A stretch of DNA of 64,000 nt from Ampelocalamus luodianensis (taxonomy: Eukaryota > Streptophyta > Magnoliopsida > Poales > Poaceae): the NCBI GenBank assembly GCA_036346255.1, contig CM070623.1, forward strand, positions 8,598,407-8,662,406, given 5' to 3'. This document shows, piece by piece, positions 60,202 to 64,000 of the stretch. The notes beneath the pieces were generated by a model. It saw nothing but the letters and a program-made list of their open reading frames with translations, ran no database searches and was not told the origin of the DNA. The translations under genes were made by a program, and so were the position numbers. The number at the start of each line of letters is the position of its first letter. The first letter of the stretch is position 1.

Positions 60202-60314
60202 CGTTGTTGCTGGGCATGCATACATATTGGACCTAACTTTGAGGCAACGTATTCATTTTGGACCTAACAATGCATGGATCGAAAGAGAAATTAACAAACG
60301 TACGGAGCAAACGT

Positions 60315-60474
60315 CACTACAAGGAATCACACTTTTAGTGACCAAAGCTTGTTTTGTCACTATTAACATTAGTTATAGTGATTAAATGAATTTTCCTCCC
60401 TGCATTATCATGATAAAATACGATTCTACGGTGACGAAAATTTACATCACAAAAAATCGATTTCCCTTGTAGTG
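60315..60474. mobile_element. CACTA-type MITE, 160 bp
   Basis: The ends CACTACAAGG and CCTTGTAGTG are perfect inverted repeats with the CACTA signature. It separates two halves of repeat member d. Member a shows the matching empty site (gacgtctcgatccg at about 56384-56397). The flanking three bases are CGT and CAT, a target duplication with one change. Confidence 0.85.
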
Positions 60475-61439
60475 CATCTCGATCCAAGACAGAAGAATTC
60501 CAATGCTTGCCGGCCAGAGCAAGCGTGGCGTCGATCTTCACCTGTCGCGCGTGTTAGCAGGCAGCAGCAGCCTATTGACCTATTCCTTTGGAACTATGCG
60601 CTTTCTTTATCAAGAGTATCAGTTATTCCAGTGATGATACTGCTACTAGTACTCTTCAGTAGTCAGTATATTCAGTACTCAGCAGGCAGGCGTACGTGCA
60701 AAACCAGGCGTCTTTTTGGACTCTGCGCTTGTTTTAGTGGTACTATTTAGCGGTTTTCGATTTTCCATTCTCACGTGTACGGAGAATGCTGACGTTACGC
60801 TGGTTTGTTTTACCCATACAAGGGCACGTACAACGGTAGAGAGAACTGTTTGACAATTAATGCACGGTATAACATATGATCCATATGTACCTCAAGCTGA
60901 TTTCAAATTTTATGTGCTAGCTAGTGGGGAGTATATCACTTATTCTGAGGCCAGCGTCTATTATCTCTTCCTTTTGGAAGAATTTTCTCTTGATTTCAAA
61001 TAATCCTCCAACAAGCAAGGATAGCGTGATATATAGTAGCACATGTATTATATGTAGTGCATAGTTTGCAAAAAATATTTAGTTTTTTTTTTATTTCGCA
61101 TGTATTTGCGGTAGACCACTACCTCTTGCGCTATGTATAGAGGGTTCGTTTGACATTGTTGAGCTATATATGATCCTGGAACCAACATGGTCTCATGCTC
61201 GCTGTCGATGGACTCCCTCTTAATCCATTAAATGTGTGCTTGAACCGTTTGGAGAACTTGTCATCATGCAGTGCATGCAGATGAGCATCACGCATGATCG
61301 CTAAGGCTCTAGTTTCAATCAAGCCCCTCACTTAGATGAGGTTAAGGTGGATTCCATTTACCTAAGGCTTAGAGTTGTCTTCATAAGACCGAGGAGGCCT
61401 TAGTCTTGTGGAAACAACCCGAGGGTCCTCACAATAACT
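60475..61439. other. Repeat member d and AT-rich spacer
   Basis: 60500-60795 is local repeat member d. The rest (60800-61439) has no gene or repeat I recognise. Confidence 0.45.
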
Positions 61440-62035
61440 ATCTGTGAAAGAGAAATGTGCTTCAGGTTGATTCAAAATCAAAGAAGTGCATTTTTTCTCG
61501 GTTTCAAGAAATGTGTTAAAGGGTACAAGCTTTGTAACCCGACATCGAAAAAGGTGGTGATGAGCAGGGATGTGATCTTTGATGAGCAATCAATGTTACA
61601 TCAAAACAAAGAGGAGGTTGCACAAGAGATTGGAGGATCAAATATGGTGCAGATAGAGTTAGAACATTGTTCAAGGACTCATGATTTTACACACACTGCC
61701 TACATATTCCACTTCAGACGATTTGTGGAATTTTCAATTGCAAATAGATAGACAATGACGCGTCAATGTGAAAGCTCCAAAGAGATTCGGGTATAAAAAC
61801 CAGGTTCATTTGCTCTTCTTGTTAGTACTGATGATCCAACTAATTTTCATAAGGCTATTATAAGCCAGGAGAAAGATAAATGGATAACTGCAATGACATA
61901 AGAGATGGAGTCTTTACATAAAAATCAGACTTAGGAGCTAGTCCATCTTCCTGAGGATAAGAAGGTCATTGTGTGCAAATGGGTCTACAAGAGAAAGCCT
62001 GCTGTATTTGAAAAAGAAGGGGATGTGTATGGACT
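61440..62035 (+). pseudogene. Copia integrase end and RT start remnant
   Basis: KGYKLCNPTSKKVVMSRDVIFDE (frame 61455-61751) is the conserved end of the integrase/connection region. After a gap come HKAIISQEKDKWITAM, ELVHLPEDKKVIVCKWVYK (61840-62010), the start of RT, with two in-frame stops (taa near 61900, tag near 61935). It breaks off at about 62035. Same strand as the gag fragments at 57673-59745 but not shown to be the same element. Confidence 0.82.
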
Positions 62036-64000
62036 ACGGGTTCGAGTCGAACATGTAACTGGAGTATAAATATATACTGCCGATCTCTTTGCAATCCTAA
62101 TCGTGAAAAGAAAGAAACTCTAAATATGGACGGAGCCGCCGCAATTCTACTCTTGGAGACATAGGCTTTGCCGAAGTTTGTAAATAAATCATTATGTTTT
62201 TTTGTGTGCTTATTGAATCGTTCTCTCGTGCTAGGCTGCTGCGGTTCCAACACCGCGTGAGCTCGTGACAGCGGCAACACGACTCTCGCCGACGGTGACG
62301 AACGATGGCTCGACTTCTCCCGTGCAGTGAGCGGGGTGATGCGCCGCCGTGAGGATCGCCGGTGCCGCCGAGTCGTGACTGGAGTCCCAATGTCACAAAT
62401 GCATGGATCGGATTTTCCCTTCTGCCGCCATCCAAACGCACGCTGTTATCGTTTCCCTGTGGGTCATTTTCCTCACGGGGTTAAGGTGGCCACCAAAATC
62501 CCCACCCGGGTTACTTCCCACCGGGATTTTCCCCTAAGCTTCCCCTAAGTTGCCAAACTCGAACTGTTGCCAGCAGCTTAGAATTCTAGAGTGGAAAGGT
62601 AAGATTCGTTCATCCGAAAGAAAGGATACAGAGCAGGCCGGTAGTGTGTTTCATTAAGAAAATGCTGACACCCGTGCTCTCTGGAGCCCACGATGTTTTT
62701 CGGAAGTTGCGGCCAAGATCCAGCAAGTCGAGGCCAAGGCGGCGCCCTCGACAACTAGGTCCGACGATGCGCCGACCTCGCCGTGGACTCTGCCGCGGCC
62801 AAGACTCAAGCGCGCAGGGAGGGAGCCAGAAGTCTTCTTGGTTCGCTCACGCAGTATGGTTGTCTTCAAGGTCCACTTGGGTCTCCAATGGCGACGAGTA
62901 CTGGCAGCGATGCGAACAAGATCGCAATTTTGGGTGCATGTTAGTTCGTGGTGAGCTAGATTGCTGCACAAGAGTGACATTCTATTGTGTAAAAGGCTCA
63001 CCTATGAGAACCAACGGTCCATACCACTTCCCACTTAGGACGGTTCGGGCCGACCCTCGAACCTAATTATTTTCAATGGGCCCGGCGGGCCTGGTAACGG
63101 GCCGAACCGCTCCGGCCCCTTTGCACCCCTGTGGCTCCCTTTGCCCACAATCACAAGTCCACTCAATAGGCATAAAATAAAAAGTGCCAAAGCAAGTATC
63201 TTTCTTGGCTATCCTTCCTTTCGGCTCAATCAAGGGTCTCGCATATTTTTGGGCCAAATCCTAAAAATAGTGGGAGCACTGGGCTACCCAGCACCTGCTG
63301 GTTGACCCATGCGTAGGCAAACCAACTGAGCTAGCGGCTTTGCTGTTTGGTGTTGCGAATGTATTATATAAGGCGTCTATCATGGTTTAGAAATATACGA
63401 TGTTTTTAGAAAAAACTGCAATTAAACTTTTTTAACTTTAATTACTAATATATAAAAAATTATTTATATTGGTTACGTGAAAATGGTATCATTATATTAG
63501 TCATGATTTTTATCCATAATATAATAATTTTATAGTATTTTATGAACAAGTAATAGTCGAAGTCGCATGTTGATCCAAAACGTCATATATTCTTGAACAG
63601 AAGGGAAATATACGACTCTCAACACCATCCACATATTTATTTTTTATATTTAAATAAAATGTGCGATCTGACCTTCCTATCCGACCAGTGACCCAATGAC
63701 ATAAGATCTTGACCAGGTCGATGACCAGACAGGTCTAATAACACTTAAGTCCCAGCAACATGTGCGGAGGTTCACCTAATTGTGATAGTGATTCCTCGGA
63801 AAATCGCACACGAAAACATGATAAGTGAAATATTATTGAATCAAGATTTTGGGAAGTACTTAGAACGAGTAGCAATGAGGCGAACGCGATACCCAAACAT
63901 GCAAGGGGCATGACACAAGCCAGTCTTCAAATGCCACGCCTGGCTCCTTCCACGAACTCCATCAGATTGCGGCCGGACGACCCATCTTCCCGCAGAGCCT
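62036..64000. other. Degraded repeats, no supportable gene
   Basis: Frames at 62097-62441 (minus) and 62644-63066 (plus) are open in GC-rich sequence without a known domain. 62450-62555 holds ggtcattttcc...ccccacccgggtt phrases of an unnamed repeat. 63030-63110 (gggccgaaccgctccggcccctttgcacccctg) looks like the end of a small grass hAT element whose other end I did not find. 63350-64000 is AT-rich. Confidence 0.4.
63262..63345 (-). repeat. tRNA-derived SINE-like remnant
   Basis: The minus strand reads gctagctcagttggtttgcc, a good pol III A box (tagctcagttgg), then agcaggtgctgggt...cccagtgctccc, which resembles the B-box arm of a tRNA with the central bases lost. Grass SINEs share this head. 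It cannot fold as a full tRNA, and the tail was not identified. Confidence 0.4.

Noticed and set aside
57673..62035. One complete plus-strand Copia from gag to RT
   Set aside because: Gag is duplicated and fused to local sequence, protease and the integrase core are missing, and no LTR was found. The integrase/RT piece may come from another element.
63262..63345. A tRNA gene on the minus strand
   Set aside because: The A box is good but the B-box arm lacks central bases and no acceptor stem can be paired. Kept only as a SINE-like remnant.

Overview
The window is nuclear DNA from a grass, most likely rice (Oryza) or a close relative. The evidence is nested LTR retrotransposons with the usual plant Met-tRNA primer sites, several grass-type MITEs, DNA elements sitting in (TA)n tracts like the rice Micron family, and one intact plant DUF3475/DUF668 gene. 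It reads as a transposon-dense, gene-poor segment. There are no prokaryotic features, CRISPR arrays or rRNA genes.

Layout. 1-988: probable Gypsy LTR fragment. 1036-5152: truncated minus-strand Copia copy carrying a Micron-like element. 5153-7140: LTR-like remnant. 7150-15322: 5'-truncated plus-strand Copia, split in its RNase H region by a complete minus-strand Copia (8299-14868, LTRs of 454 and 455 bp, target duplication CATAT). That inserted element is a sister of the copy at 1036-5152. 15323-19641: intergenic. 19642-25449: old minus-strand Copia with an internal tandem duplication and two later insertions. 25835-27337: hAT-like element with a GC-rich cargo. 28421-30064: the only intact gene found, a PSK-SIMULATOR-like DUF3475/DUF668 protein on the minus strand, with a TATA box near 30829.

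31598-46609 is a cluster of Micron-like elements joined by long (TA)n tracts. One unit (32602-34098) has Micron-type ends but is 1.5 kb long and carries a spliced fragment of a FAR1-type DNA-binding domain. Another Micron is split by an 11-kb LTR element (35198-46177, TSD TTATC) with no recognisable coding capacity, which itself holds a 2.3-kb solo LTR (38798-41079, TSD ATGAA).

47273-53414 is a Mutator-like element with terminal inverted repeats of about 270 bp. It carries a GC-rich 5'-exon-like segment and a broken GRF-zinc-finger gene that is split by a solo LTR (50285-51617, TSD GATGG). A 364-bp relative lies at 53878-54241. 57597-60201 is a tandem duplication of a Copia gag fragment fused to local sequence. 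Integrase/RT remnants follow at 61440-62035, and the last 2 kb holds degraded repeats.

Almost all coding sequence outside the DUF668 gene belongs to broken transposons. Many frame breaks between sister copies are 1-3 base indels near CAG/CTG, so some may be long-read consensus errors rather than real decay.
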